NCBI RefSeq assembly: GCF_014193695.1
Contig: NZ_JACHZR010000008.1
Span: forward strand, 144,195 to 208,194
Length of the DNA stretch: 64,000 bases
From: Rhizobium sp. BK316
GTDB taxonomy: Bacteria > Pseudomonadota > Alphaproteobacteria > Rhizobiales > Rhizobiaceae
Direction of reading: 5' to 3'
Part shown: piece after piece, positions 26,456 to 33,739 of the stretch
Layout: every line of letters starts with the position of its first letter
Position numbering within the stretch: position 1 is the stretch's first letter
Translations under genes and position numbers: made by a program
The notes under the pieces: model-generated
The model's database searches: none
The model's input: the letters and a program-made list of their open reading frames with translations, nothing else
Told to the model about the DNA's origin: nothing

Positions 26456-26499
26456 CTGCGCTCCCGAGGCCGTAAAGCCGATACGAGAAGGAGCAATGC

Positions 26500-27075
26500 A
26501 TGCAGAAACCCATGAGGCTTGCCGTCATCTACGGCAGCACGCGCGAGGGACGCATCTGCGACAGGGTGGTGAAATGGCTCGAAAGAGAGCTGGCCCGCTT
26601 TCCGCAATTCAAAATCGACATCATCGATCCGCTGGCATTTTCGTTGCCGCGAGAGCATGCGCCGCATCATCCGGAGGCAAGACGGCTTGCGGACAGGCTC
26701 CATCAGGCCGATGGCTTCATCCTCGTCACGCCGGAATATAACCACAGTTTCACCGCCTCACTGAAATTCCTCATCGATCTCTTCATCGAGCCCTGGCACG
26801 GCAAGCCGATTGCCTTTGTCTGCTATGGCGGCGTCTCCGCCGGATTACGGGCAGTTGAACAGCTCCGCCTCGTCTTCGCCGAACTCCATGCCGTCACGAT
26901 CTGCGACGCGGTGAGCTTCAACTCCCCCTGGCGTCGTTTCGATAATGAAGGCCGGCTGCAGGATCCGCAGGATGCGTTGCGCCGGCTATCGAGAATGATG
27001 GCCCAGTTGCAATGGTGGACCGAGGCGCTGATCACCGCCCGCAGCGACACTCCCTATGCCGGCGTAGCCGCCTGA
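26500..27075 (+). CDS. NADPH-dependent FMN reductase family protein
   Basis: A 191-residue flavodoxin-fold protein. It has the FMN phosphate loop YGSTREGR near residue 11, and TPEYNHSFTASLKFLIDL, the signature of NADPH-dependent FMN/azo/chromate reductases (ChrR/ArsH/SsuE group). GAAGGAG is 6 bases before the ATG. Divergent from soxR and under a SoxR-box promoter, it likely helps against redox-cycling compounds by two-electron quinone or flavin reduction. Substrate is inferred. Confidence 0.9.
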   Translation: MQKPMRLAVIYGSTREGRICDRVVKWLERELARFPQFKIDIIDPLAFSLPREHAPHHPEARRLADRLHQADGFILVTPEYNHSFTASLKFLIDLFIEPWHGKPIAFVCYGGVSAGLRAVEQLRLVFAELHAVTICDAVSFNSPWRRFDNEGRLQDPQDALRRLSRMMAQLQWWTEALITARSDTPYAGVAA

Positions 27076-27086
27076 GACAACGACAT

Positions 27087-27149
27087 CCGGTTCCGTTTCT
27101 GGCAGGTACGGAACCGGCTGGACACCCGGACAGGGCCTCCGTCCGGGTG
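27087..27149. repeat. Pair of perfect hairpins after the flavin-reductase gene
   Basis: Two adjacent dyads: CCGGTTCCGT/ACGGAACCGG (27087-27117, 10 bp, 11-base loop) and CACCCGGAC/GTCCGGGTG (27123-27149, 9 bp, 9-base loop). Neither has a clear T run, so they may stabilise the mRNA 3' end, act as weak terminators, or be a dispersed palindromic element. Confidence 0.75.
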
Positions 27150-27271
27150 CTTCCCTCCTCTGACACCTAACAGTTGCTTCCAAACAGCCATCACCTTTAT
27201 ACCGACCGTATAGCCGGTAGGAATTTTGCGGTTGCAGTATCGCAAACCCGGTGATAGTTTCCGCCACAATT

Positions 27272-27364
27272 CACGGGGGAGCTCCGAATTGCCGGGGCTG
27301 AGATGTGAGGCGCATGCCTCCGGACCCTTCAAAGCTGATCTGGGTAATGCCAGCGGAGCGAGGT
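27272..27364 (+). ncRNA. TPP riboswitch (THI element)
   Basis: Contains the conserved THI-box pieces in order: CGGGGGAGC near 27274, GGGGCTGAGA (27294-27303), ACCCTT (27324-27329), CTGATCTGGGTAATGCCAGC (27335-27354) and GGAGCGAGG. It binds thiamine pyrophosphate. The last piece also looks like the ribosome-binding site of the next gene, whose GTG starts at 27369, so ligand binding probably blocks translation initiation. The downstream operon is thiamine-related transport, as expected. Confidence 0.95.
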
Positions 27365-27368
27365 CCAA

Positions 27369-27977
27369 GTGTTTTCCGGCGCGCAAGTGTCCCTGTATCC
27401 GATGTCCGGCAATTTCGTCGGCATCATCCTTGACGCGATCAAGGCTCTTGAGCCCTATCGCGATCGGCTTCGCATCGAAACCGACGATATCTCCACGCTG
27501 ATGGTCGGTCCGCCCGACGTGCTGTTTGCCGCCATGCGCGACCTGTTCGTTTCGGCTGCCGCAAGCGGCGAGCACTGCGTATTGTCCGCCGCCATCTCGC
27601 GTGGCTGCCCCGGCGAACCGGATGATGCGATCTGCGGCGCCAGCCTGCCCTCTAGCCGGTCCGAACCGCTTGCCGAGCGCGTCGAGGCGGCGATCACGGC
27701 AGCCAGGGATACGAAACGGACCGGCCAGGCGACGGCAGCCCAGGTTTCTCTCTATGTTATGGGAACGGGCACGCATATGGACGAGATCTATGGCTGCATC
27801 GATTTCCTGAAGCGTTCGGGCACATTCGACCGCTCCAAGAATTTCTGCACCAAGCTGCGCGGCGATGCCGGCGCGATCTTCGCGACCATTCACCAAGCCT
27901 TCTATCGCTTCGGCGATCCCGAAGGCCACGTGACGCTGGATATCACGGTCTCCGCGAACAGCCCGAGCAAAGCCTGA
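27369..27977 (+). CDS. YkoF-like thiamine/HMP-binding protein
   Basis: A 202-residue YKOF-family protein made of two similar halves (AQVSLYPMSGNFVGIILDAI at the start and AQVSLYVMGTGTHMDEIYGC about residue 123), the fold that binds thiamine or its pyrimidine moiety in Bacillus YkoF. The GTG start lies five bases after the TPP riboswitch, which carries its ribosome-binding site. No signal peptide is present, so it is cytosolic. First gene of a four-gene uptake operon; it may buffer or deliver the imported pyrimidine. Confidence 0.9.
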   Translation: MFSGAQVSLYPMSGNFVGIILDAIKALEPYRDRLRIETDDISTLMVGPPDVLFAAMRDLFVSAAASGEHCVLSAAISRGCPGEPDDAICGASLPSSRSEPLAERVEAAITAARDTKRTGQATAAQVSLYVMGTGTHMDEIYGCIDFLKRSGTFDRSKNFCTKLRGDAGAIFATIHQAFYRFGDPEGHVTLDITVSANSPSKA

Positions 27978-27991
27978 GACGCTTGACGGCG

Positions 27992-28783
27992 ATGACCTTA
28001 TCGAAATCGGATTCGACATTCACGGCATTGAGGCGGGCCTTGCCTGCCATTCTTGCCGTGTTTGCCTTCCTGGCTGCCTGGGAACTCTATGTCGATCTCT
28101 CCGGCATCAAACCCTCCATCCTGCCCTCGCCTTCACGCGTCCTGACGCAGGGCTGGCTGAACAGGCAGGCGCTGCTCGACAATACCTGGCCGACGCTCAG
28201 CGCAACGCTCGGCGGTTTTGCCCTGTCGCTGGTCTTTGCCTTCGTCTCGTCGGTGCTGATGGATTTCGTACCCTTCATGCGCCGCGCGCTGCTGCCGCTC
28301 TTCATCGTCAGCCAGACGCTGCCACTGGTCGCGATTGCGCCCCTGGTCGTGCTTTGGTTCGGTTTCGGGCTGCTGCCGAAACTTCTGCTCGTCGCGCTCG
28401 TCACCTTCTTTCCGTTGCTGGTCGCCCTGCTGCAGGGCTATGAATCGACGGACGGGGATATTGCCGAGCTTTTGAGTTCCATGAAGGCGAGCCGCTGGCG
28501 CATCTTCTGCCTGGCAAGGCTCCCTTCCGCCATGCCCTTCTTCTTTGCGGGTCTGCGCATATCGATCACCTATGCCGTGGTCGGCGCGATCTTTGCCGAA
28601 TATGCAGGCGCCTCCCGTGGCCTGGGGATTTACATCCTCAACGCCAAGAACAATTTCCGGCCGGATCTCGTGCTCGCCGCCGTCGTTCTCAGCGCCCTTC
28701 TGACGCTATGCCTCTTCGGCCTTACACTGGCGATCCAGCGTCTCGCCATGCCCTGGCAATCCGCCGCGGAGAAACGCCGATGA
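27992..28783 (+). CDS. thiX: ABC transporter permease for thiamine precursor (ThiX-like)
   Basis: A 263-residue inner-membrane permease of the SsuC/TauC/ThiX type with about six helices and the EAA loop (ELLSSMKASRWRIFCLARLPSAMPFFFAGLRIS). The ATG at 27992 is preferred over a TTG at 27983. Its stop overlaps the thiZ start (ATGA). Riboswitch control and a THI5/NMT1 binding protein in the operon point to hydroxymethylpyrimidine or a related precursor as cargo, as proposed for ThiXYZ systems. Confidence 0.88.
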   Translation: MTLSKSDSTFTALRRALPAILAVFAFLAAWELYVDLSGIKPSILPSPSRVLTQGWLNRQALLDNTWPTLSATLGGFALSLVFAFVSSVLMDFVPFMRRALLPLFIVSQTLPLVAIAPLVVLWFGFGLLPKLLLVALVTFFPLLVALLQGYESTDGDIAELLSSMKASRWRIFCLARLPSAMPFFFAGLRISITYAVVGAIFAEYAGASRGLGIYILNAKNNFRPDLVLAAVVLSALLTLCLFGLTLAIQRLAMPWQSAAEKRR

Positions 28784-29535
28784 GCGGGATGCTGGAGCTT
28801 GAGAACATCTCGAAGTCCTTCGGTGGCATGGAGGTGCTGCAGGATATCTCTCTCCATATTGCCAGAGGTGAATTCGTTTCGATCGTCGGCCCCTCCGGTT
28901 CCGGCAAATCGACGATCCTCAGGCTGCTGACACAGGCACTGCTGGCCGATAAAGGCGACATTCTCTTCAACGGCACTCCGCTCTCACAGGCCGCGCATGC
29001 CTTCGCTTTCATGCCCCAGCGCGATGCGTTGATGCCGTGGCGAAGCGTGATCGACAATGCGATCCTCGGCCTCGAAGTGTATGGCATGCGTCGCAGGCAA
29101 GCGCGCGCCGTCGCTGCCCCTCTCTTCGAACGCTTCGGCCTTGCCGGCTTCGAAAACCACTATCCCGCTGCCCTTTCGGGCGGCATGCGCCAGCGTGCGG
29201 CCCTGCTGCGCACTGTGATCCAGCGGCAGGATATGCTGCTGCTCGACGAGCCCTTCGGAGCGCTCGACGCGCTGACCCGCACACAGATGCAGGAATGGCT
29301 GCAAGGCATGTGGACAGATCATCGCTGGACGGCGCTGCTGATTACACATGATGTGCGCGAAGCGGTCTTTTTGTCCGACCGCATCTATGTGCTTTCCGCT
29401 CGCCCGGCGGCCGTGGTCAGGGAATTCGAGGTGCCGCTGGCAAGACCGCGCACGCTTGCCGATCTCGGCTCCCCGGCCGCACAGGCGATCGAAACAGAAA
29501 TCCTTCAAACACTGCTGCATCCGCAAAGAACCTGA
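28780..29535 (+). CDS. thiZ: ABC transporter ATP-binding protein (ThiZ-like)
   Basis: A 251-residue ABC ATPase with all motifs: Walker A GPSGSGKST (about residue 38), Q-loop MPQRD, signature LSGGMRQR, Walker B MLLLDEPFGALD, and switch His in LLITHDVREA. It powers the permease encoded just upstream, with which it overlaps by four bases. Similar to SsuB/TauB/ThiZ; assignment to thiamine precursor uptake rests on the operon. Confidence 0.9.
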   Translation: MSGMLELENISKSFGGMEVLQDISLHIARGEFVSIVGPSGSGKSTILRLLTQALLADKGDILFNGTPLSQAAHAFAFMPQRDALMPWRSVIDNAILGLEVYGMRRRQARAVAAPLFERFGLAGFENHYPAALSGGMRQRAALLRTVIQRQDMLLLDEPFGALDALTRTQMQEWLQGMWTDHRWTALLITHDVREAVFLSDRIYVLSARPAAVVREFEVPLARPRTLADLGSPAAQAIETEILQTLLHPQRT

Positions 29536-29545
29536 GGAGGTCCTG

Positions 29546-30550
29546 ATGCTTCTCACCCGCCGACAAACCCTTTTTGCCGCCGTGGCTGCAGGCCTTGCCG
29601 GCCGCACCGCCTTCGCCCAGTCCGCCGCAAAGGTCCGCATCGCGCTCGACTGGACGCCGAACACCAATCATATCGGCATCTATGTCGCCAAGGCGAAGGG
29701 CTTCTATGAAGCCGCCGGCCTCGATGTCGAAATTCTGCCCTATGCCGATACCAGCGCCGGCACGCTGGTCGCGAACGGCGTTGCCGATTTCGGCATCTGC
29801 GGGGAGATCGAAACCTTCACCCAGCGCGCCGCCGGCGCGGATGTGAAGCTCGTCTACGCCGTGGTGCAGACGGAAACCGGCAGGCTGATCTTCAAGGGCG
29901 ACCGCGACGACATCAAGAGCCCTAGAGATCTTGATGGTAAGACCTATGGTGGCTTCGGCGGCGCATGGGAGCAGGCGCTCGTCTCCGCGATGATCCGCAA
30001 CGACGGCGGCAAGGGTACCTTCCAGAATGTCACGCTCGGCACTTCGGCCTATGAGGCGCTCGACAACGGCGCCGTCGACTTCACGCTGGAAATCTACACC
30101 TGGGAAGGCATTGCCGCCCAACTCGAGAACCGACAAGTCGGCCGCTGGCGCTACAGCGATTACGGTATTCCGGACGAACAGACGACTGCGATCGCTTCCA
30201 GCGACACCTATCTTGCAGACAATCCGCAAAATGCCCGCGCCTTCATCCAGGCAACACTGAAGGGTTACGCCCATTCGGTCGACAATCCGGACGAGGCCTG
30301 CGACCTCTTGATTGCCGGCAGCAATGGCGCACTGCTCAACACCGATCTTGTCAAGGCATCGCAGAAGGCCCTCGTCGAGGGGCATTACCTCAGGAGCGAA
30401 AAAGGCGCGATCGGCACCATCGATCCGGCCAAGGCCGAAGCGATCGGCACTTTCCTGTTCGATCATGGCATCCTCCTCGATGCCAACGGTACGGCACTGA
30501 CGGAAAAGCCCGACTTTTCCGCCTATTACACCAACAGTCTCCTTGACTGA
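29546..30550 (+). CDS. thiY: THI5/NMT1-type periplasmic binding protein (ThiY-like)
   Basis: A 334-residue periplasmic binding protein. The N-terminus has a twin-Arg-like TRRQTLFAAVAAG signal with cleavage near AFA. The mature part matches the NMT1/THI5-like fold: IALDWTPNTNHIGIYVAKAKG, the GVADFGICGEIE loop and PYADTSAGTLVANG. Proteins of this type bind the thiamine pyrimidine precursor or formylaminopyrimidine. GAGGAGG precedes the ATG. Last gene of the riboswitch-controlled operon. Confidence 0.9.
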   Translation: MLLTRRQTLFAAVAAGLAGRTAFAQSAAKVRIALDWTPNTNHIGIYVAKAKGFYEAAGLDVEILPYADTSAGTLVANGVADFGICGEIETFTQRAAGADVKLVYAVVQTETGRLIFKGDRDDIKSPRDLDGKTYGGFGGAWEQALVSAMIRNDGGKGTFQNVTLGTSAYEALDNGAVDFTLEIYTWEGIAAQLENRQVGRWRYSDYGIPDEQTTAIASSDTYLADNPQNARAFIQATLKGYAHSVDNPDEACDLLIAGSNGALLNTDLVKASQKALVEGHYLRSEKGAIGTIDPAKAEAIGTFLFDHGILLDANGTALTEKPDFSAYYTNSLLD

Positions 30551-30616
30551 GACGAGCCCGCCCCTTGCGGGCAGCAGCTTTTCACTGCAAAGTCCCGCAA
30601 GGAGCGAGGGAGTGAC

Positions 30617-31831
30617 ATGCAGCAGCAGGACCGGGTGGCCGGAGCGGATTTCTTGCGCGCAGCCGCCTGCTTGCTCGTCCTCATCCATCATCTCATTCTG
30701 CGCATCGACCTCACCAAGCTCGGCGAAGGATTGCGGCCGACGCTGACTGCGCTGCGCTTCGGCAATTTCGGCGTCGCCATCTTCTTCATCCTCAGCGGTT
30801 TCCTGCTGGCCTTGCCGTTCTGGCGTTCTCTCGACGCCGGCGGCGCCATGCCCGACCTGCATATCTATGCGCTGCGCCGCGCGGCCCGCATCGTACCCGG
30901 CTATTGGGTGGCTTTGACGGCGGGCTTCATCCTCAGCGTCACATTGCTTGGATATGCGCTGACGCCGGGACTCGCTATGCGCTATGCCAGCGGCCTTTTC
31001 TTCATGAGCCAATGGCACTGGCGCACTTTCTTTCCTGTCGAAGGCAACGGCCCGCTCTGGTCCATCTCTTTCGAAGCGACGAGCTATGTGCTGCTGCCGC
31101 TTTGTTTCCTCTGGCTTTTCGCGATCCCGGAAAACCGCCGTTCTCCGCCCGTCACGCGCCTTGCCTGGCTCGGCATCATTGCCGTGACGCTGATCGCCCA
31201 TGAAACCTTCCGTGTGCTTTTCCCGCCCAATGAGATCGACCGTGGCTGGCAATATGGCATGCAGGGCGGCGCGAAGGAGTGGATGCCCGACTACAATCCC
31301 ATCGGCTTTTTCGCCGTTTTTGCGCTCGGTGCACTCGCGGCCGGCATTCAGATCCTGCTGCCGCGAAAGCGTCGGATCTGGTTCGACATCATCGCACTCG
31401 CCTGCCTCGCCGCCGCCGGCCTCCAGCTGCCGCTTTCGACAGGCGGACCCTGGGAAGCCTACGGATGGCTCGGAATTCCCTATGCCTTTCCGCTGTTTCC
31501 GGTTCTGATCGCTGCCGCTCTTGTGACCCTCTCGCGCTCGGTGCTGCTTGCGGCACTGCTAGACAATACCGTCATGCGCTTTACGGCAACCATCTCATTC
31601 GGGATCTATATCTGGCAGGATATCGTACTGACCTCGATGCAAACGATCTCTCCCGCGATATTCGGGATCGGCAGGGACGATCCGGTACAGGACTGGTCTA
31701 TCGGCTGCGCCGTTGCGACGCCGATCATTTTTCTTCTCGCAAGCTTCAGCTATTTCACGCTCGAACGACCGGCAATACGAAGCGCCGCACGCATAACGCG
31801 CAAGAATTCAGCCATTACCCAATATAGTTAA
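30617..31831 (+). CDS. Membrane acyltransferase (acyltransferase-3/OafA type)
   Basis: A 404-residue protein with about ten membrane helices. The N-terminal RVAGADFLRAAACLLVLIHH (catalytic-type Arg and His) and FFILSGFLLALPFW are typical of acyltransferase-3 proteins such as NodX, OafA and ExoZ, which add acetyl or other acyl groups to surface sugars. Proximity to a sugar transferase suggests polysaccharide decoration. GGAG lies about 6 bases before the ATG. The substrate is unknown. Confidence 0.88.
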   Translation: MQQQDRVAGADFLRAAACLLVLIHHLILRIDLTKLGEGLRPTLTALRFGNFGVAIFFILSGFLLALPFWRSLDAGGAMPDLHIYALRRAARIVPGYWVALTAGFILSVTLLGYALTPGLAMRYASGLFFMSQWHWRTFFPVEGNGPLWSISFEATSYVLLPLCFLWLFAIPENRRSPPVTRLAWLGIIAVTLIAHETFRVLFPPNEIDRGWQYGMQGGAKEWMPDYNPIGFFAVFALGALAAGIQILLPRKRRIWFDIIALACLAAAGLQLPLSTGGPWEAYGWLGIPYAFPLFPVLIAAALVTLSRSVLLAALLDNTVMRFTATISFGIYIWQDIVLTSMQTISPAIFGIGRDDPVQDWSIGCAVATPIIFLLASFSYFTLERPAIRSAARITRKNSAITQYS

Positions 31832-31918
31832 TTCCTAATCATTAAGAATAGCACGGACATAGTTCGAAATACTCCCAAATTTGGCTCCATTATGGTTACG
31901 AAAACGTTAAGGAGGCGG

Positions 31919-31993
31919 GTGACAAATCGATCCCGTCCATGTATTTGTGCCAGCGCGACGCAATATGCGAGTATTTCCACGGACGTTGCTTAA
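31919..31993 (+). CDS. Possible 24-residue leader peptide before the sugar transferase
   Basis: A strong AAGGAGG at 31909-31915 is followed after 3 bases by GTG and an open frame of 24 codons ending TAA at 31991-31993. That stop overlaps the ATG of the sugar transferase by one base. The transferase itself has no evident ribosome-binding site, so translational coupling through this mini-frame is plausible. The short SD spacing and lack of known homology keep confidence low. Confidence 0.35.
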   Translation: MTNRSRPCICASATQYASISTDVA

Positions 31994-32730
31994 TGAACGT
32001 GTTTACTTCAAACAAGCTTCAAGATACGGCTTTCGCTGTAAAAACAGTGAAGATGGAGGCTCTCGACGCAGCGAATTCCAATATTCGCCAGCCCGAAAGC
32101 TTTGCCGCATTGGATGGCCGAAACAGACTTCAGCTCGGCTTGAAGAGAGCTTTCGACATTTTCGGTGCAACAAGCGCGCTGGTTATTCTGTTTCCAGTTC
32201 TTCTGGCGATCGCGCTTCTCATGGTGATCGATGACGGCGGACCGGTGTTTTTCCGGCAGATTCGTTGGGGCCTGAAAGGCAGCAAGATCACCGTCTACAA
32301 GTTTCGCTCCATGCGGGCCGATCTCTGCGATCCGACTGGCGTCGAGCAGACTGTCAAGGGTGATCGGCGCGTGACGCGGATTGGCGCCTTCCTGCGCAAG
32401 ACCAACATCGACGAGCTTCCGCAGCTTCTCAACGTCATCAAGGGCGATATGTCGCTCGTCGGCCCCCGCTGCCACGCGATCAATATGCGCGCAGCCGGCA
32501 TGCTCTACGAGGAACTGGTGCCCGAATATCATTACCGCCATTTGATGCGGCCGGGCATCACCGGTCTTGCCCAGACGCGCGGCTGGCGCGGCCCGACAGA
32601 TCGACCGACAGAAGCGCGCGCCCGCATTGCCAGCGATATCTATTACATTAGAAATTTCAGTTTCTGGCTGGATATGAAGATTCTGTTCGACACGCTACTG
32701 TCCGAACTGCGCGGCGGCACCGGCTTCTGA
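31993..32730 (+). CDS. Polyprenyl-phosphate sugar phosphotransferase (ExoY/PssA type)
   Basis: A 245-residue bacterial sugar transferase (PF02397) that loads the first sugar-1-phosphate onto undecaprenyl phosphate to start exopolysaccharide synthesis. It has one N-terminal membrane segment (FDIFGATSALVILFPVLLAI), then VFFRQIRWG, KFRSMRAD, the LRKTNIDELPQLLNVIKGDMS motif with VGPR, and the C-terminal RPGITGLAQ and W-rich end. ATG 31993 is preferred over ATG 31939. A palindrome CCAAATTTGG at 31875-31884 and an AT-rich upstream region may be regulatory. No other exo/pss genes are nearby; isolated pssA-like genes are known in rhizobia. Confidence 0.9.
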   Translation: MNVFTSNKLQDTAFAVKTVKMEALDAANSNIRQPESFAALDGRNRLQLGLKRAFDIFGATSALVILFPVLLAIALLMVIDDGGPVFFRQIRWGLKGSKITVYKFRSMRADLCDPTGVEQTVKGDRRVTRIGAFLRKTNIDELPQLLNVIKGDMSLVGPRCHAINMRAAGMLYEELVPEYHYRHLMRPGITGLAQTRGWRGPTDRPTEARARIASDIYYIRNFSFWLDMKILFDTLLSELRGGTGF

Positions 32731-32770
32731 GACATCGAATTTTCACGAATGAAATCGATCAGGCTGGAGC

Positions 32771-32870
32771 ATGTCGCGCAAACGTGTGCAGCAGTTTTGC
32801 GATAACGACATACGTAAGATAAAGACTTAAAACGTGGCGAGCGAATCCTGGAGATCGCGACACGCTTTGG
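32771..32870 (+). ncRNA. Structured intergenic element (dispersed rhizobial repeat-like)
   Basis: Nested arms ATGTCG-CGCAAA ... TTTGCG-ATAA-CGACAT (32771-32811) make a 12-bp hairpin with one bulge. A second imperfect pairing follows around ACGTGGCG and CGCGACACG. The sequence resembles, from memory, a family scattered between genes in Rhizobium genomes that contains GCATGTCGCGCAAAAG and AACGACATGC. It may be a mobile-type palindromic repeat or part of a small RNA ending at the 32968 hairpin. Confidence 0.5.
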
Positions 32871-32967
32871 AGTAATTCCAGCATAAGTACGTAGCGGCTT
32901 ACGTCCGGAATTGCGTGAAAACAGAGAGATAGAACGTTTCGTGATTCGAAGAAAACGGGAATGTTCT

Positions 32968-32991
32968 GGGCGGTGAAATACCGCCTGTTTT
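32968..32991 (+). terminator. Rightward terminator-like hairpin
   Basis: GGCGGT/ACCGCC with a GAAAT loop, followed by TGTTTTGTTG. It lies 239 bases after the sugar transferase stop, so it ends either a long 3' untranslated region or a separate small transcript. Confidence 0.6.
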
Positions 32992-33035
32992 GTTGTTGCA
33001 GCTTTCGCAGCAATAAAGGAGCAGCTGTTCCAACA

Positions 33036-33061
33036 TAAAAAGCGGCCTTAAAGACCGCTTT
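33036..33061 (-). terminator. Terminator of the atp operon
   Basis: On the reverse strand AAAGCGG/CCGCTTT forms a 7-bp stem followed by TTATG. It is 32 bases beyond the atpC stop. The A run on the other side makes it potentially bidirectional. Confidence 0.8.
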
Positions 33062-33092
33062 CCTTATTCGCTCTATAATACCTGCTGACCGA

Positions 33093-33500
33093 TCAGTCCT
33101 GCTGGACGATACCCCGCAGATGGGTCAGCTCCATGATGAAGTGTTCCAGCCTGGACTTGTGCTCGTGATGCTCGGCATCTTCGAGTTCCTTCTTCGCAGC
33201 TTCGATGCGGCGGGTCAGTTCGTCCTTGTTGAGTTCTTCCACCGGAACGGCAGATTCGGCAAGCAGCGTGCATCCGGTCGGCAGGATGTCAGCAAAACCG
33301 CCGAACACGACGTAATCCTGCTTCGAGCCGGAAGAGGAACGAACGCTCACGATGCCTGGCTTGATGGTCGTCATCGTTGGGGCATGGTTGGCCATAACAG
33401 TCATTTCGCCTTCGGTGGCAGGAATGACCACCTCGGTCACCATTTCCGACAGCAGCAGACGCTCCGGCGAAACGAGCTCAAAGTTGAAATTGTCAGCCAT
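33093..33500 (-). CDS. atpC: ATP synthase F1, epsilon subunit
   Basis: A 135-residue epsilon subunit of the central stalk, coupling rotation to the c-ring and inhibiting hydrolysis. The beta-sandwich part (NFELVSPERLLLSEMVTEVV, then TVMANHAPTMTTIKPGIV) precedes a C-terminal helical hairpin (VEELNKDELTRRIEAAKKEL). Its ATG overlaps the stop of the zinc-ribbon gene by one base (TGATG). Last gene of the leftward atp operon. Confidence 0.96.
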   Translation of the reverse strand: MADNFNFELVSPERLLLSEMVTEVVIPATEGEMTVMANHAPTMTTIKPGIVSVRSSSGSKQDYVVFGGFADILPTGCTLLAESAVPVEELNKDELTRRIEAAKKELEDAEHHEHKSRLEHFIMELTHLRGIVQQD

Positions 33501-33739
33501 CAGTGACTTACCTTCTCGGCTATGGCTTCTGCATCTTGCAGTTTGGTCCCGCAGAACGGGCAGTGCATTATCGCTTGGTCGAGATAGCCGAGGCCTTCCT
33601 CGGTCTGAGCCAGCCCGACAACCATCATCATCACGCCGTTGTCGGCACGGTAGATGGTCGGCACCGCCGGTTCAGGAAGTTCTGCCACGACCCCCTTCAG
33701 GGAGTCGCAGCAGAAAATCTCGTCCTGAGTGTCGCTCAT
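33500..33739 (-). CDS. Small zinc-ribbon protein between atpD and atpC
   Basis: A 79-residue acidic protein of unknown function. Two Cys pairs are visible: FCCDSL near residue 10 and CPFCGTKL near residue 60, which could form a zinc site. No signal peptide or membrane helix. Both its ends overlap the neighbours by one base as TGATG, so it is translated in step with atpD and atpC. The ATG at 33737-33739 is chosen over a TTG one codon upstream. Conserved position within an F1 operon suggests a link to ATP synthase assembly or regulation, but this is inference. Confidence 0.8.
   Translation of the reverse strand: MSDTQDEIFCCDSLKGVVAELPEPAVPTIYRADNGVMMMVVGLAQTEEGLGYLDQAIMHCPFCGTKLQDAEAIAEKVSH

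Larger units (their letters stand above)
32731..33092. other. Intergenic region between sugar transferase and atpC
   Basis: A 362-base stretch between convergent genes. It holds a structured element (32771-32870), a rightward terminator-like hairpin (32968-32991) and a leftward terminator (33036-33061). The AT-richer sequence and repeated dyads fit a non-coding role. No credible gene is seen. Confidence 0.6.

Noticed and set aside
27226..27258. Possible promoter TTGCGG/TTGCAG with GATAGT before the riboswitch
   Set aside because: Spacer lengths of 21 or 15 bases do not fit; a promoter must be near but I cannot place it.
29417..31252. A 611-codon leftward open frame opposite thiY and the acyltransferase
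   Set aside because: Antisense to two genes with strong family motifs and SD sites.
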